64,000 bases of DNA from Shewanella sp. Isolate11 (GTDB lineage Bacteria > Pseudomonadota > Gammaproteobacteria > Enterobacterales > Shewanellaceae). The notes under the pieces are model-generated. The model worked only from the letters and a program-made list of their open reading frames with translations, did no database searches and had not been told where the DNA came from. Within the stretch, counting starts at the first letter, position 1, and the number at the start of each line of letters is the position of its first letter. Location of the stretch: contig NZ_JAKEVF010000001.1 of assembly GCF_022398315.1 (NCBI RefSeq), forward strand, positions 600,644 to 664,643, given 5' to 3'. Positions 27,451-37,519 of the stretch are shown here, one piece after another. A program made the position numbers and the translations under genes.

Positions 27451-28293
27451 ATGCAATATCCACTGGTAAGTACAGCGTGGTTAGAAGCTAACCTGTTTGA
27501 CAGTAATGTCGTGGTTTTAGATGCCAGCATGGCATCTGTAATTGGCAAAGAGCCGATTGTTTATCCGCAATTCACTGCCATTCCCAGAGCTGAAAAGTTC
27601 GATCTTGAAACCGTCTTTGTCGATAAGAACTCCTCACAAATTCATGCGATGCCCACCCCTGAACAGTTCATGCAAGGTATTGCTCATCTTGGGCTAAATA
27701 GCGACAGCCAAGTGGTTATTTATGATGATCAAGGTATCTACTCATCACCACGAGCTTGGTGGATGTTTAAGCTGATGGGCTTCGATAGGGTATTTGTACT
27801 CGATGGAGGCTTGCCTCAATGGTTGAGTGAAGAGCGGATGACGGTAGATGAATATCAGTCATTGGATTTCGTGCCTCAAGGAGACTTTGTCGCCGATTAT
27901 CAAGCCAATTTAATTTGTGACTTGCCCCATGTATTAGCGCGCTTTGATGCCGAAAGTGTGCAAGTCTTCGATGCCAGAGGTGAAGCTCGGTTCTGCGGTC
28001 AAGCGCCGGAACCCAGAGAAAATATGCGCAGTGGCCATATTCCTGGCTCAATTAATGTGCCTTTTGCTCAGGTGCTCGATGGCTATAAGATTAAAGATGT
28101 TGAAACACTGCAGGCGCTGTTTGAATCTCCTGGTGAAGATATTCGGGAACGTATCTTTAGTTGTGGCTCTGGGATCACTGCGTGTATTTTAATCTTGGCG
28201 GCGGTAGCGGCAGGTCATCAAAATACTGTGCTTTATGATGGTTCTTGGGCCGATTGGGGCAGTAATCCACAAGTGCCAATCAGTTGTTGTTAA
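27451..28293 (+). CDS. sseA: Sulfurtransferase (rhodanese / 3-mercaptopyruvate sulfurtransferase type)
   Basis: A 280-residue tandem-rhodanese protein. The N-terminal inactive domain (about 5-130) carries VVIYDDQGIYSSPRAWWMFKLMG and the C-terminal domain (about 155-280) has the active Cys loop CGSGITAC. The loop CGSG-I/V-T marks 3-mercaptopyruvate sulfurtransferases rather than thiosulfate-type rhodanese. It lies inside the polyamine island but no link to polyamines is known. GGAG precedes the start and a terminator follows it. Confidence 0.88.
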   Translation: MQYPLVSTAWLEANLFDSNVVVLDASMASVIGKEPIVYPQFTAIPRAEKFDLETVFVDKNSSQIHAMPTPEQFMQGIAHLGLNSDSQVVIYDDQGIYSSPRAWWMFKLMGFDRVFVLDGGLPQWLSEERMTVDEYQSLDFVPQGDFVADYQANLICDLPHVLARFDAESVQVFDARGEARFCGQAPEPRENMRSGHIPGSINVPFAQVLDGYKIKDVETLQALFESPGEDIRERIFSCGSGITACILILAAVAAGHQNTVLYDGSWADWGSNPQVPISCC

Positions 28294-28306
28294 TATTTGA
28301 TTTATA

Positions 28307-28337
28307 ATGAAAAAGGAGCCATAGGCTCCTTTTTCAT
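28307..28337. terminator. Bidirectional terminator between sulfurtransferase and puuB
   Basis: AAAAAGGAGCC-ATA-GGCTCCTTTTT lies between convergent genes, with A and T runs on opposite sides. Confidence 0.9.
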
Positions 28338-28354
28338 TATTAGTCATTATAAGA

Positions 28355-29662
28355 TCAAAACAGGTCTTTGAATCTGTGATACAGCATGCCTGCTGCCAGC
28401 ATGGGAGAGCGGAATGTTGGCCCGCCGGGGAAAGTCATGTGCTTCACTTTGTTAAAGATATCGAACCGCTCAGCTTGCTGAGTCAGTGCTTCTGCTATTA
28501 ATTTAGCTGCCATATGGGTCGCGTTGACACCATGACCAGCATAAGCTTGGGCATAAAAGATGTTTGGGCAATCGTCTAGACGACCAATTTGCGGCAACCG
28601 ATTAGCGCCAATACCTATCATGCCGCCCCATTCATAATCGATTTTCACCCCTTTTAGCTGGGGGAAAACTTTTTCAAGGTTAGGCCTTAACGCTTTATTG
28701 ATATCTCTTGGATCATTGCCTGAATAGGTACATAAACCACCAAACAGTAAGCGATTATCTTGTGAAAGGTGGAAGTAATCCAAATCGATACGCATATCGG
28801 CAAAGGCCATATTTTGCGGAATAATCTCATCACACATGGCTTGGCTTAATGGTTCGGTTGCCAATAAGTAGCTGCCCGCAGGCAGCACTTTTCCACCGAC
28901 ATGGCTGTCGAGCTTATGGCCAATATAGGCATTACCCGCGAGCACTAGATATTGACAATCGACTTGGCCGTGTTCGGTGAGCACTTTAGGTTTATCGCCT
29001 TTGATGATTTGTGTCGCCGCACTGTTTTCAAACATTTGTACACCAAGGCTTCGGGCTACACGAGCCTCGCCTAAAGCTAAATTGAGTGGATGTAGGTGGC
29101 CACTGTTCATATCGACCAAGGCGCCTTGATAGATTTCTGAGCCAATGACTTGGCTGATTTCATCTTGTTGTAGAAGCTTAAAACCGTCGCCTCGACCTTC
29201 ATCGCACATGGCTTGATAGTCGGCACTGAGTTCGGTCATGTGGCGTGGTTTGGTGGCCAGATCGCAATAGCCCATTTGCAGGTTACAGTCGATCTGATGT
29301 TGTTTTACACGTTGCCTTACAATCTCAACCGCTTCAAAACCCATCTCGTGGATAGCTTGTACGCCTTCACTACCAATTTCATTGCGAAACTGTTCAACAT
29401 TATGACCAATCCCACGAATGAGTTCACCGCCATTACGGCCTGATGCTCCCCAGCCGATGCGTTTAGCTTCCAGTAACGCTACGCTAAAACCCTTTTGTGC
29501 CAGCTCGATTGAGGTATTGATGCCACTGAAGCCGCCGCCGATGATACACACGTCGACACTGATATGTTCGCTAAGCTGTGGCTGAGGTTCCAGTGCATTT
29601 GCGGTGGCGAAATAGTAAGAGTCGGGATAATTATCACTATGAACTGGGGCTTTACTAGACAT
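28355..29662 (-). CDS. puuB: FAD-dependent gamma-glutamylputrescine oxidase
   Basis: A 435-residue DAO-family flavoprotein. The dinucleotide-binding motif is at residues 30-55 (DVCIIGGGFSGINTSIEL) and the DAO family body follows, with a C-terminal GHGVNATHMAAKL flavin contact. It oxidises gamma-glutamylputrescine to the aldehyde with H2O2 formation. It diverges from puuR, whose product presumably regulates it, and a second copy of this enzyme lies at 37520. GGAG stands before the ATG. Confidence 0.88.
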   Translation of the reverse strand: MSSKAPVHSDNYPDSYYFATANALEPQPQLSEHISVDVCIIGGGFSGINTSIELAQKGFSVALLEAKRIGWGASGRNGGELIRGIGHNVEQFRNEIGSEGVQAIHEMGFEAVEIVRQRVKQHQIDCNLQMGYCDLATKPRHMTELSADYQAMCDEGRGDGFKLLQQDEISQVIGSEIYQGALVDMNSGHLHPLNLALGEARVARSLGVQMFENSAATQIIKGDKPKVLTEHGQVDCQYLVLAGNAYIGHKLDSHVGGKVLPAGSYLLATEPLSQAMCDEIIPQNMAFADMRIDLDYFHLSQDNRLLFGGLCTYSGNDPRDINKALRPNLEKVFPQLKGVKIDYEWGGMIGIGANRLPQIGRLDDCPNIFYAQAYAGHGVNATHMAAKLIAEALTQQAERFDIFNKVKHMTFPGGPTFRSPMLAAGMLYHRFKDLF

Positions 29663-29841
29663 GCTGTCTCCGAAATCGTTTTTATTGTTGTTTTTCGACT
29701 AAATTGGCCTGAGTCAGTATACTTTTGGCCTTTGAGTTGGTTATAATTCACGCTTGTTGATTATATTTAACATGCTTTTTTGTTTGAGACAAACTAGTAT
29801 GGGAATTATTTCATCTTCAATTCGTTGATAGGAGACGTTTT

Positions 29842-30390
29842 TTGGATATAGGCGCGAATCTCAAAGCTGTTCGTAAAATGAAAGGCTTATCACAACGAGA
29901 GTTGGCCAAACGAGCGGGTGTGACTAACAGTACTATCTCTATGATAGAGAAAAACAGTGTCAGTCCCTCAGTGAGCTCATTGAAAAAAGTCTTGTCTGGA
30001 TTACCTATGTCTTTGGTAGACTTTTTCTCTATAGAAGAAAGTTTACCATCTGAACAGAAGGTGGTTTATCGAGCCGGGGAACTGTTAGATATTGGTGACG
30101 GTAATCTTGAATATAAATTGATAGGCCGTGATTATCCTAATCGTTCGATGTCGGTAATGAATGAAGTCTATCCTCCTGGTGCTGATACCGGTGAAGAGAT
30201 GCTGCAACATGAAGGTGAAGAAGCGGCAATGGTCATCGAAGGTAAAATAGAAATTACCGTTGGTGATGAAGTTTTTGTGTTGGGTGAAGGCGATAGTTAT
30301 TACTTCAACAGCGAGTTGCCACACCGTTTTCGTAATCCTTATGACACCCCTTGCCGCATCGTTAGCGCGACCACTCCAGCTAATTTCTAA
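29842..30390 (+). CDS. puuR: PuuR-like transcriptional regulator
   Basis: A 182-residue repressor: Cro/XRE-type helix-turn-helix (residues about 4-58, LSQRELAKRAGVTNSTISMI) and a C-terminal cupin (about 110-178, EAAMVIEGKIEITVGDEV and YYFNSELPHRFRNP). This is the PuuR/SinR-cupin architecture, in which putrescine binding at the cupin relieves repression of puu genes. The start is TTG at 29842, with GGAG at 29831-29834. It diverges from puuB. Matching operator-like sites lie at 25413 and 30733. Confidence 0.9.
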   Translation: MDIGANLKAVRKMKGLSQRELAKRAGVTNSTISMIEKNSVSPSVSSLKKVLSGLPMSLVDFFSIEESLPSEQKVVYRAGELLDIGDGNLEYKLIGRDYPNRSMSVMNEVYPPGADTGEEMLQHEGEEAAMVIEGKIEITVGDEVFVLGEGDSYYFNSELPHRFRNPYDTPCRIVSATTPANF

Positions 30391-30732
30391 TTGGTTATCT
30401 TCCTTTCGTTTTCTAGGTGCAATAGTGCGCCTAGTGATTGGATTTACTTGCTTTTTTTCGATAAATCATCAGGTTTGATTTTTGATACATATATTATTTA
30501 AGTGTAAATAATTTTACCCATAAAGCCGCTTTATACGCCAAAAAGCCTCCGCTGTTATTGACCTCTCTAGTTCACAATTATTTTTAAAACTTGCGCTAAG
30601 TAGCTGAGTGATAATAAATGCTATTCATTATTTGCTCATTGTTTTAATTGACTTTTATGCTCAGAAGTAGGCTTGTTACTATTTTGTTTATTAAGACCTA
30701 TTGCCTAGTGATATTTTTCAGTGTAGTGTGTG
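30391..30732 (+). other. AT-rich non-coding gap upstream of puuD
   Basis: Part of a 417-base gap between puuR and puuD. It is AT-rich, has no convincing coding frame, and leads into the PuuR-like operator. I see no clear terminator for puuR. Confidence 0.5.
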
Positions 30733-30768
30733 AAAAAATGAACATTAAGTTAGTCAGTGTTCATCATT
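30733..30768. promoter_or_regulatory. PuuR-like operator upstream of puuD-puuA
   Basis: AAAAAATGAACA at 30733-30744 and TGTTCATCATT at 30758-30768 form an imperfect inverted pair, 13 bases apart, about 40 bases before the puuD start. Each half resembles the AATGAACA core of the PuuR box. The layout parallels the site at 25413. Confidence 0.65.
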
Positions 30769-30807
30769 AATAACGATATAAGAACATCAAGACTGTATAG
30801 GTGAAAT

Positions 30808-31569
30808 ATGTCCGCACAAGGACTGGCTGTTATCGGCGTCACAGCGTGTAATCAACAATTAGGTTTACATCCTTTTAATATTGTCGGTGAGAAGTACCTC
30901 ATGAGCATCGTTGATGCTACGGAGGCTTGGCCGCTGGTGATCCCCTCATTGGGTCAATGTCCTCCAGAGGCGATTCTTGCTCGACTGGATGGTATTTTGT
31001 TTACCGGATCGCCATCCAATATCGAACCTCATCATTATCAAGGTGAACCCAGTGCCGAAGGCACTCACCATGATCCTAAACGTGACGCCACCACTTTACC
31101 TCTGTTAAAAGCCGCGATAGATGCGGGTATTCCTGTGTTAGCTATCTGTCGCGGATTCCAAGAGATGAATGTCGTATATGGCGGCAGTCTGCATCAGAAA
31201 TTGCATGAAGTGGGCGGTTATATTGAACACCGCGAAGATCCTGAAACTGGAGTTGAAGTTCAGTACGGTCTTGCTCATGAACTGCAAATTGAACCCGATG
31301 GTGTGTTATATCAGGCATGGGGAAGCACATTAGCCGAAGTCAATTCTGTCCATACTCAAGGTGTTGACCGTCTTGGTAGCGGACTCAAAGTGGAAGCCTG
31401 TGCACCTGATGGTTTAGTCGAAGCCTTTTCGGTGATTGATGCGAAAAGTTTCGCCGTAGGAGTGCAGTTTCACCCAGAGTGGAAAGTGCTAGACCAGCCA
31501 TTTTATCGCTCGATTTTCGCCGCATTTAATCAAGCCTGCCAACAACGCGCAGCCCAAAGAACGAGATAA
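30808..31569 (+). CDS. puuD: Gamma-glutamyl-GABA hydrolase
   Basis: A 253-residue class I glutamine amidotransferase-like peptidase (peptidase C26). The nucleophile Cys is in AICRGFQEMNV (about residue 114) and the His/Glu pair in GVQFHPEWK (about residue 222). It frees GABA and glutamate from gamma-glutamyl-GABA, the last committed step of the Puu route. AGGTG precedes the ATG, and puuA begins five bases after its stop. Confidence 0.92.
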   Translation: MSAQGLAVIGVTACNQQLGLHPFNIVGEKYLMSIVDATEAWPLVIPSLGQCPPEAILARLDGILFTGSPSNIEPHHYQGEPSAEGTHHDPKRDATTLPLLKAAIDAGIPVLAICRGFQEMNVVYGGSLHQKLHEVGGYIEHREDPETGVEVQYGLAHELQIEPDGVLYQAWGSTLAEVNSVHTQGVDRLGSGLKVEACAPDGLVEAFSVIDAKSFAVGVQFHPEWKVLDQPFYRSIFAAFNQACQQRAAQRTR

Positions 31570-31574
31570 TCCAA

Positions 31575-32924
31575 ATGAAGAAGCTAATCAGTTATTTGAA
31601 AGAGAATAAGATCACCGAAGTAGAGTGTGTTATCAGCGATATGACAGGGATTGCTCGGGGTAAAATTGCGCCAGTAGACAAGTTTATCGATGAAAAAGGC
31701 ATGCGTTTACCTGAGAGTGTGTTGTTGCAAACTGTGACAGGTGATTATGTCGATGGTGATGTTTATGACGAATTACTCGATAAGGCGGATATCGATTTTG
31801 TTTGTGTTCCTGATGAGAACGCAGTTTACATGCTGCCTTGGTGTGTCGAAGCTACTGCGCAAGTGATCCACGACACCTACGATAAAATGGGCAACCCGAT
31901 CGAATTATCGCCACGTAACTTACTTAAGAAAGTATTGAAATTGTATGAAGATAAAGGCTGGAAGCCTGTGGTTGCACCTGAGATGGAGTTTTATCTGACT
32001 AAGATGAACGAAGACCCGGATATTCCTTTAAGCCCTCCGGTTGGTCGTAGTGGTCGTCGAGAGTCGGGACGTCAGTCATTTTCTATCGATGCAGCTAACG
32101 AATATGATCCGCTATTTGAAGATATGTATGACTGGTGTGAAGCGCAAGGTTTGGATATCGACACCTTGATCCATGAAGAGGGCACCGCCCAGATGGAGAT
32201 TAACTTCAGTCATGGTGATGCGTTATCGCTTGCAGATCAGGTGTTTGTGTTTAAACGTACCCTTCGTGAGGCCGCGCTGAAACATAATGTCTGCGCCACC
32301 TTCATGGCTAAACCTGTGACTGATGAGCCAGGTAGTGCGATGCATATTCACCAGAGCGTAGTCGATGTTAAAACCGGTAAAAACGTATTTACTAATGAAG
32401 ATGGCACAAAGAGTGCTAGATTCTTGAGTTATATCGGTGGCTTACAAAAGTATATTCCAGAGTTATTGCCTTTGATGGCGCCGAACGTTAACTCTTTCAG
32501 ACGCTTCCTGCCCGGCACGTCTGCACCGGTTAACTTGGAGTGGGGTGATGAGAACCGTACCTGTGGATTACGCATTCCTGAGTCATCACCTCAAAACCGC
32601 CGTATTGAAAACCGTATCGCTGGTGCAGATGCCAATAGTTACTTGGCTATCGCTGCGACGTTACTGTGCGGATACATGGGCATGGTTGAAGATGTGAAGC
32701 CATCGACTCCAGTACAAGGCCGAGCCAATGAAAATCGTCAAGGCAATAGCTTACCATTGACCCTGGAAGAAGCTTTGGCTGTTATGTCTGAAAGTTCTGC
32801 GGTACGTGAGTATTTAGGCGAGACCTTTACCGATGGTTATATTGCGGTGAAGCAAGCTGACCTAGAAAACTATCGTCGCGTGATTAGTTCTTGGGAACGA
32901 GAGTTTTTGTTGTTAACTGTGTAA
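31575..32924 (+). CDS. puuA: Gamma-glutamylputrescine synthetase
   Basis: A 449-residue glutamine-synthetase-family ligase that joins glutamate to putrescine using ATP. Visible motifs: EMEFYL (metal ligand region), INFSHGDA, MAKPVTDEPGSAMHIHQS (substrate/metal loop) and NSFRRFLPGTSAPVNLEWG. The length matches PuuA and is shorter than GlnA. Co-transcription with puuD is clear from the five-base gap, and the order puuD-puuA is as in E. coli in part. Confidence 0.92.
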   Translation: MKKLISYLKENKITEVECVISDMTGIARGKIAPVDKFIDEKGMRLPESVLLQTVTGDYVDGDVYDELLDKADIDFVCVPDENAVYMLPWCVEATAQVIHDTYDKMGNPIELSPRNLLKKVLKLYEDKGWKPVVAPEMEFYLTKMNEDPDIPLSPPVGRSGRRESGRQSFSIDAANEYDPLFEDMYDWCEAQGLDIDTLIHEEGTAQMEINFSHGDALSLADQVFVFKRTLREAALKHNVCATFMAKPVTDEPGSAMHIHQSVVDVKTGKNVFTNEDGTKSARFLSYIGGLQKYIPELLPLMAPNVNSFRRFLPGTSAPVNLEWGDENRTCGLRIPESSPQNRRIENRIAGADANSYLAIAATLLCGYMGMVEDVKPSTPVQGRANENRQGNSLPLTLEEALAVMSESSAVREYLGETFTDGYIAVKQADLENYRRVISSWEREFLLLTV

Positions 32925-34440
<1,516 letters not shown>

Positions 34441-34450
34441 TTCACCCAAT

Positions 34451-34476
34451 AAAAGGGCAAGGCAACTTGCCCTTTT
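34451..34476 (+). terminator. Intercistronic hairpin after potF
   Basis: AAAAGGGCAAG-GCAA-CTTGCCCTTTT is a perfect 11-base stem in the 99-base potF-potG gap. It has a short T run and would act as a partial terminator or mRNA stabiliser, keeping the binding protein in excess over the membrane parts, as is common for ABC importers. Confidence 0.75.
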
Positions 34477-34539
34477 CACCCTCTTTTATTTGAAATATTG
34501 CAGTAGGTGCCGACACGGCATTTTTTGTGGAGAAGTTAT

Positions 34540-35676
34540 ATGGCTAACAATTCGGGCGTCAACAATAAACCGACAACAAAGACGCAAGGAGAAGTGTTGC
34601 TGAAGATAGAAAGAGTCAGCAAGCTATTTGATGATGTACGCGCCGTGGATGATGTATCTTTGAACATTAATCGCGGGGAAATTTTTGCGTTACTCGGTGG
34701 TTCTGGCTCAGGTAAGTCGACCCTGTTGCGTATGTTAGCTGGTTTTGAAAAGCCTTCTGAGGGACGTATCTACTTAGATGGTGTGGATATCACAGATATG
34801 CCACCCTATGAGCGTCCTATCAATATGATGTTCCAATCCTATGCACTGTTTCCCCACATGACAGTGGCACAAAATATCGCTTTTGGTCTTAAGCAAGACA
34901 AGATGGCCAAAGCCGAAATTGAGCAGCGTGTGCAGGAGATGCTCAAGCTGGTTCATATGGAAGCCTACGCTAAGCGTAAACCCAATCAATTATCGGGTGG
35001 CCAACGCCAACGTGTGGCGCTTGCTCGATCACTGGCTAAGCGTCCCAAACTGTTGCTGCTTGATGAGCCAATGGGCGCATTGGATAAAAAATTACGTACC
35101 CAAATGCAATTAGAAGTGGTTGATATTCTTGAGTCGGTTGGCGTGACCTGTGTCATGGTGACCCATGATCAAGAAGAAGCCATGACCATGGCCGAACGCA
35201 TCGCCATCATGAGTGATGGTTGGATTGTACAAACTGGCTCGCCAATAGATATCTATGAAAGCCCGGTTAACCGAATGGTGGCAGAGTTTATTGGCAGCGT
35301 GAACCTGTTTGAAGGCGATATTGTCGAAGATGAAGTGGATCACTTAGTGATTCAGTCTCCTAATATTCCTCAACGTTTCTATGTGGGTTATGGTGTTTCA
35401 ACCAGTGTAGACAGCACTAAAGTCTGGTTAGCCGTACGTCCTGAAAAGACCCATGTTAGTCGTGAGCAACCCGCAGAAAATTACAACTGGTGTCAGGGAC
35501 AGGTAGAAGATATCGCATATTTAGGCGGCATCTCTGTTTACTATATTCGCCTGAGTAACAAGCAATTAGTGCAATCAATGATGACTAACAGCGATCGCCG
35601 CTCAGATGCGCCTACCTGGGAAGAGCAAGTGTATGTTAGTTGGGAAGCCGATAGTGGTGTGGTATTGAGATCATGA
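34540..35676 (+). CDS. potG: Putrescine ABC transporter ATPase
   Basis: A 378-residue ATP-binding subunit. Walker A GGSGSGKST, Q-loop in MMFQSYALFPHM, signature LSGGQRQRVALARSLA, Walker B LLLLDEPMGALD and switch His in MVTHDQEEAM are all intact. The C-terminal part (about 265-378) is a TOBE domain. The ATG at 34540 has GGAGAAG before it and gives the E. coli PotG length; a longer frame from 34507 is not needed. It overlaps potH by four bases. Confidence 0.94.
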   Translation: MANNSGVNNKPTTKTQGEVLLKIERVSKLFDDVRAVDDVSLNINRGEIFALLGGSGSGKSTLLRMLAGFEKPSEGRIYLDGVDITDMPPYERPINMMFQSYALFPHMTVAQNIAFGLKQDKMAKAEIEQRVQEMLKLVHMEAYAKRKPNQLSGGQRQRVALARSLAKRPKLLLLDEPMGALDKKLRTQMQLEVVDILESVGVTCVMVTHDQEEAMTMAERIAIMSDGWIVQTGSPIDIYESPVNRMVAEFIGSVNLFEGDIVEDEVDHLVIQSPNIPQRFYVGYGVSTSVDSTKVWLAVRPEKTHVSREQPAENYNWCQGQVEDIAYLGGISVYYIRLSNKQLVQSMMTNSDRRSDAPTWEEQVYVSWEADSGVVLRS

Positions 35677-36596
35677 GTGGGGCTAGCATGAAGAAAAAGC
35701 CATTAAAATTCAGGTTGCCCAAAGGGCAATGCTGGACCATAGGCGTACCTTACCTGTGGTTGTTGATGTTTTTTGCGTTGCCGTTTGCCATCGTACTCAA
35801 GCTCAGTTTATCGGTTCCAGCGATTGCTATTCCGCCCTATGAAGCTCTATATCAATATGCGGATGAGTCATTGCAGATCATGCTTAATCTGGGCAATTAC
35901 ATCTTGGTGTTTGAGGACTCCTTGTATGTTAATGCTTACCTTGGCTCGCTTAAGATGGCGTGTTTTACCACCTTAGGCTGTTTGTTGATTGGTTATCCAA
36001 TGGCTTATGCTATTGCACGAGCACCAAAGCAACATCAAACCGTGTTGATCTTGTTGGTTATGTTGCCTTCTTGGACCTCATTTCTTATCCGTGTATATGC
36101 TTGGATGGGGATTTTGAGCAACAATGGCGTGATTAATAATGTATTGATGTGGTTAGGTGTTATCTCTGAACCTATTCAGATGCTCAACACCAACTTTGCG
36201 GTGTATATCGGTATTATTTATACCTATCTTCCCTTTATGATTTTGCCTCTGTACGCCAACTTATCTCAGCTTGATGGCAGCCTGCTTGAGGCCGCTGCCG
36301 ACTTAGGTTCGCGTAGTTTAAATACCTTCTGGAAAGTGACGCTACCTTTGTCAAAAGGTGGAATTATCGCCGGGTCGATGTTGGTCTTTATTCCTGTTGT
36401 GGGTGAGTTTGTTATTCCTGAGCTATTGGGCGGCCCCGATTCCTTGATGATAGGTAAGGTGCTATGGCAAGAGTTCTTTAATAACCGTGATTGGCCTGTG
36501 GCCTCGGCGCTTGCCATTGTGATGCTGGCACTGTTGATTGTTCCTATTACGCTATTCCATCGTTACCAGTCGAGAAGTATGGAGAAAACGGTATGA
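35673..36596 (+). CDS. potH: Putrescine ABC transporter permease PotH
   Basis: A 307-residue inner-membrane permease with about six membrane spans and the EAA motif LLEAAADLGSRSLNTFWKV that docks on the ATPase. The ATG overlaps the potG stop by four bases (ATGA). A second ATG at 35688, with GGGG before it, is an alternative start five codons in. It pairs with PotI. Confidence 0.93.
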   Translation: MSGASMKKKPLKFRLPKGQCWTIGVPYLWLLMFFALPFAIVLKLSLSVPAIAIPPYEALYQYADESLQIMLNLGNYILVFEDSLYVNAYLGSLKMACFTTLGCLLIGYPMAYAIARAPKQHQTVLILLVMLPSWTSFLIRVYAWMGILSNNGVINNVLMWLGVISEPIQMLNTNFAVYIGIIYTYLPFMILPLYANLSQLDGSLLEAAADLGSRSLNTFWKVTLPLSKGGIIAGSMLVFIPVVGEFVIPELLGGPDSLMIGKVLWQEFFNNRDWPVASALAIVMLALLIVPITLFHRYQSRSMEKTV

Positions 36597-37420
36597 GTAA
36601 CAGACTAAGAAAATTTAGTTTTTCTACCATTATGCTTTGGGCTGGGATGTTCTTTCTGTACGCGCCAATGTTTATTTTGGTGTTCTACTCCTTCAACGAG
36701 TCAAAGCTAGTGACAGTTTGGGGAGGCTTTTCAACCAAATGGTATGGCGAGCTGTTTAGAGATGAACAGATTTTAGATGCGGTATGGACCAGCTTAAAGG
36801 TGGCATTTTTCTCCTCCAGTATGGCGGTTATTCTCGGCACTATGGCCGCTTTCGTAATGACGCGATTTGCTCGCTCTTGGGGCAAGATGACCTTGTCGAA
36901 TATGATCACTGCACCTCTGGTTATGCCTGAAGTGATCACAGGTTTGTCATTGTTGTTGCTGTTTGTTCACATGGCAGATCTGCTCGGTTGGCCTGCAGAG
37001 CGAGGCTTACTAACGGTGTGGATTGCACACTCGACTTTCTGTGCAGCCTATGTAGCCGTAGTGGTGTCGTCACGGTTGCGCGAACTGGATATGTCGATAG
37101 AAGAAGCGGCCCAAGATTTAGGGGCGACACCGCTAAAAACCTTCTTTGCGATCACTGTGCCGATGATCTCTCCTGCACTCATTGCTGGCTGGTTATTGTC
37201 ATTTAGTTTATCGCTGGATGATTTAGTGATTGCCAGCTTTGCATCGGGCCCTGGTGCAACAACCTTGCCTATGGTGGTGTTCTCCTCTGTGAGAATGGGG
37301 GTTTCACCTAAGATTAATGCCTTGGCAACGCTGATCATCTTGATGGTATCGCTCATTGCTTTCATCTCGTGGTATTTCGCAAGACGTGCCGACAAGCGCA
37401 GTAGAGTGGCAAGTGAATAA
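36593..37420 (+). CDS. potI: Putrescine ABC transporter permease PotI
   Basis: A 275-residue permease with about six spans and EAA motif SIEEAAQDLGATPLKTFFAI. The ATG at 36593 overlaps the potH stop by four bases and gives the normal length; the longer frame from 36491 reads through potH and is not real. It completes the potFGHI importer. The gap to the next gene is 99 bases. Confidence 0.94.
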   Translation: MSNRLRKFSFSTIMLWAGMFFLYAPMFILVFYSFNESKLVTVWGGFSTKWYGELFRDEQILDAVWTSLKVAFFSSSMAVILGTMAAFVMTRFARSWGKMTLSNMITAPLVMPEVITGLSLLLLFVHMADLLGWPAERGLLTVWIAHSTFCAAYVAVVVSSRLRELDMSIEEAAQDLGATPLKTFFAITVPMISPALIAGWLLSFSLSLDDLVIASFASGPGATTLPMVVFSSVRMGVSPKINALATLIILMVSLIAFISWYFARRADKRSRVASE

Positions 37421-37519
37421 CGGCCGATATTGTCTATAAACAACTCTGACAGATTGCAGTAATAACTGCTGCAATCTGTCGAATCCAGCATAACAAAAAT
37501 AAAGATTTAGGTGGTTGAT

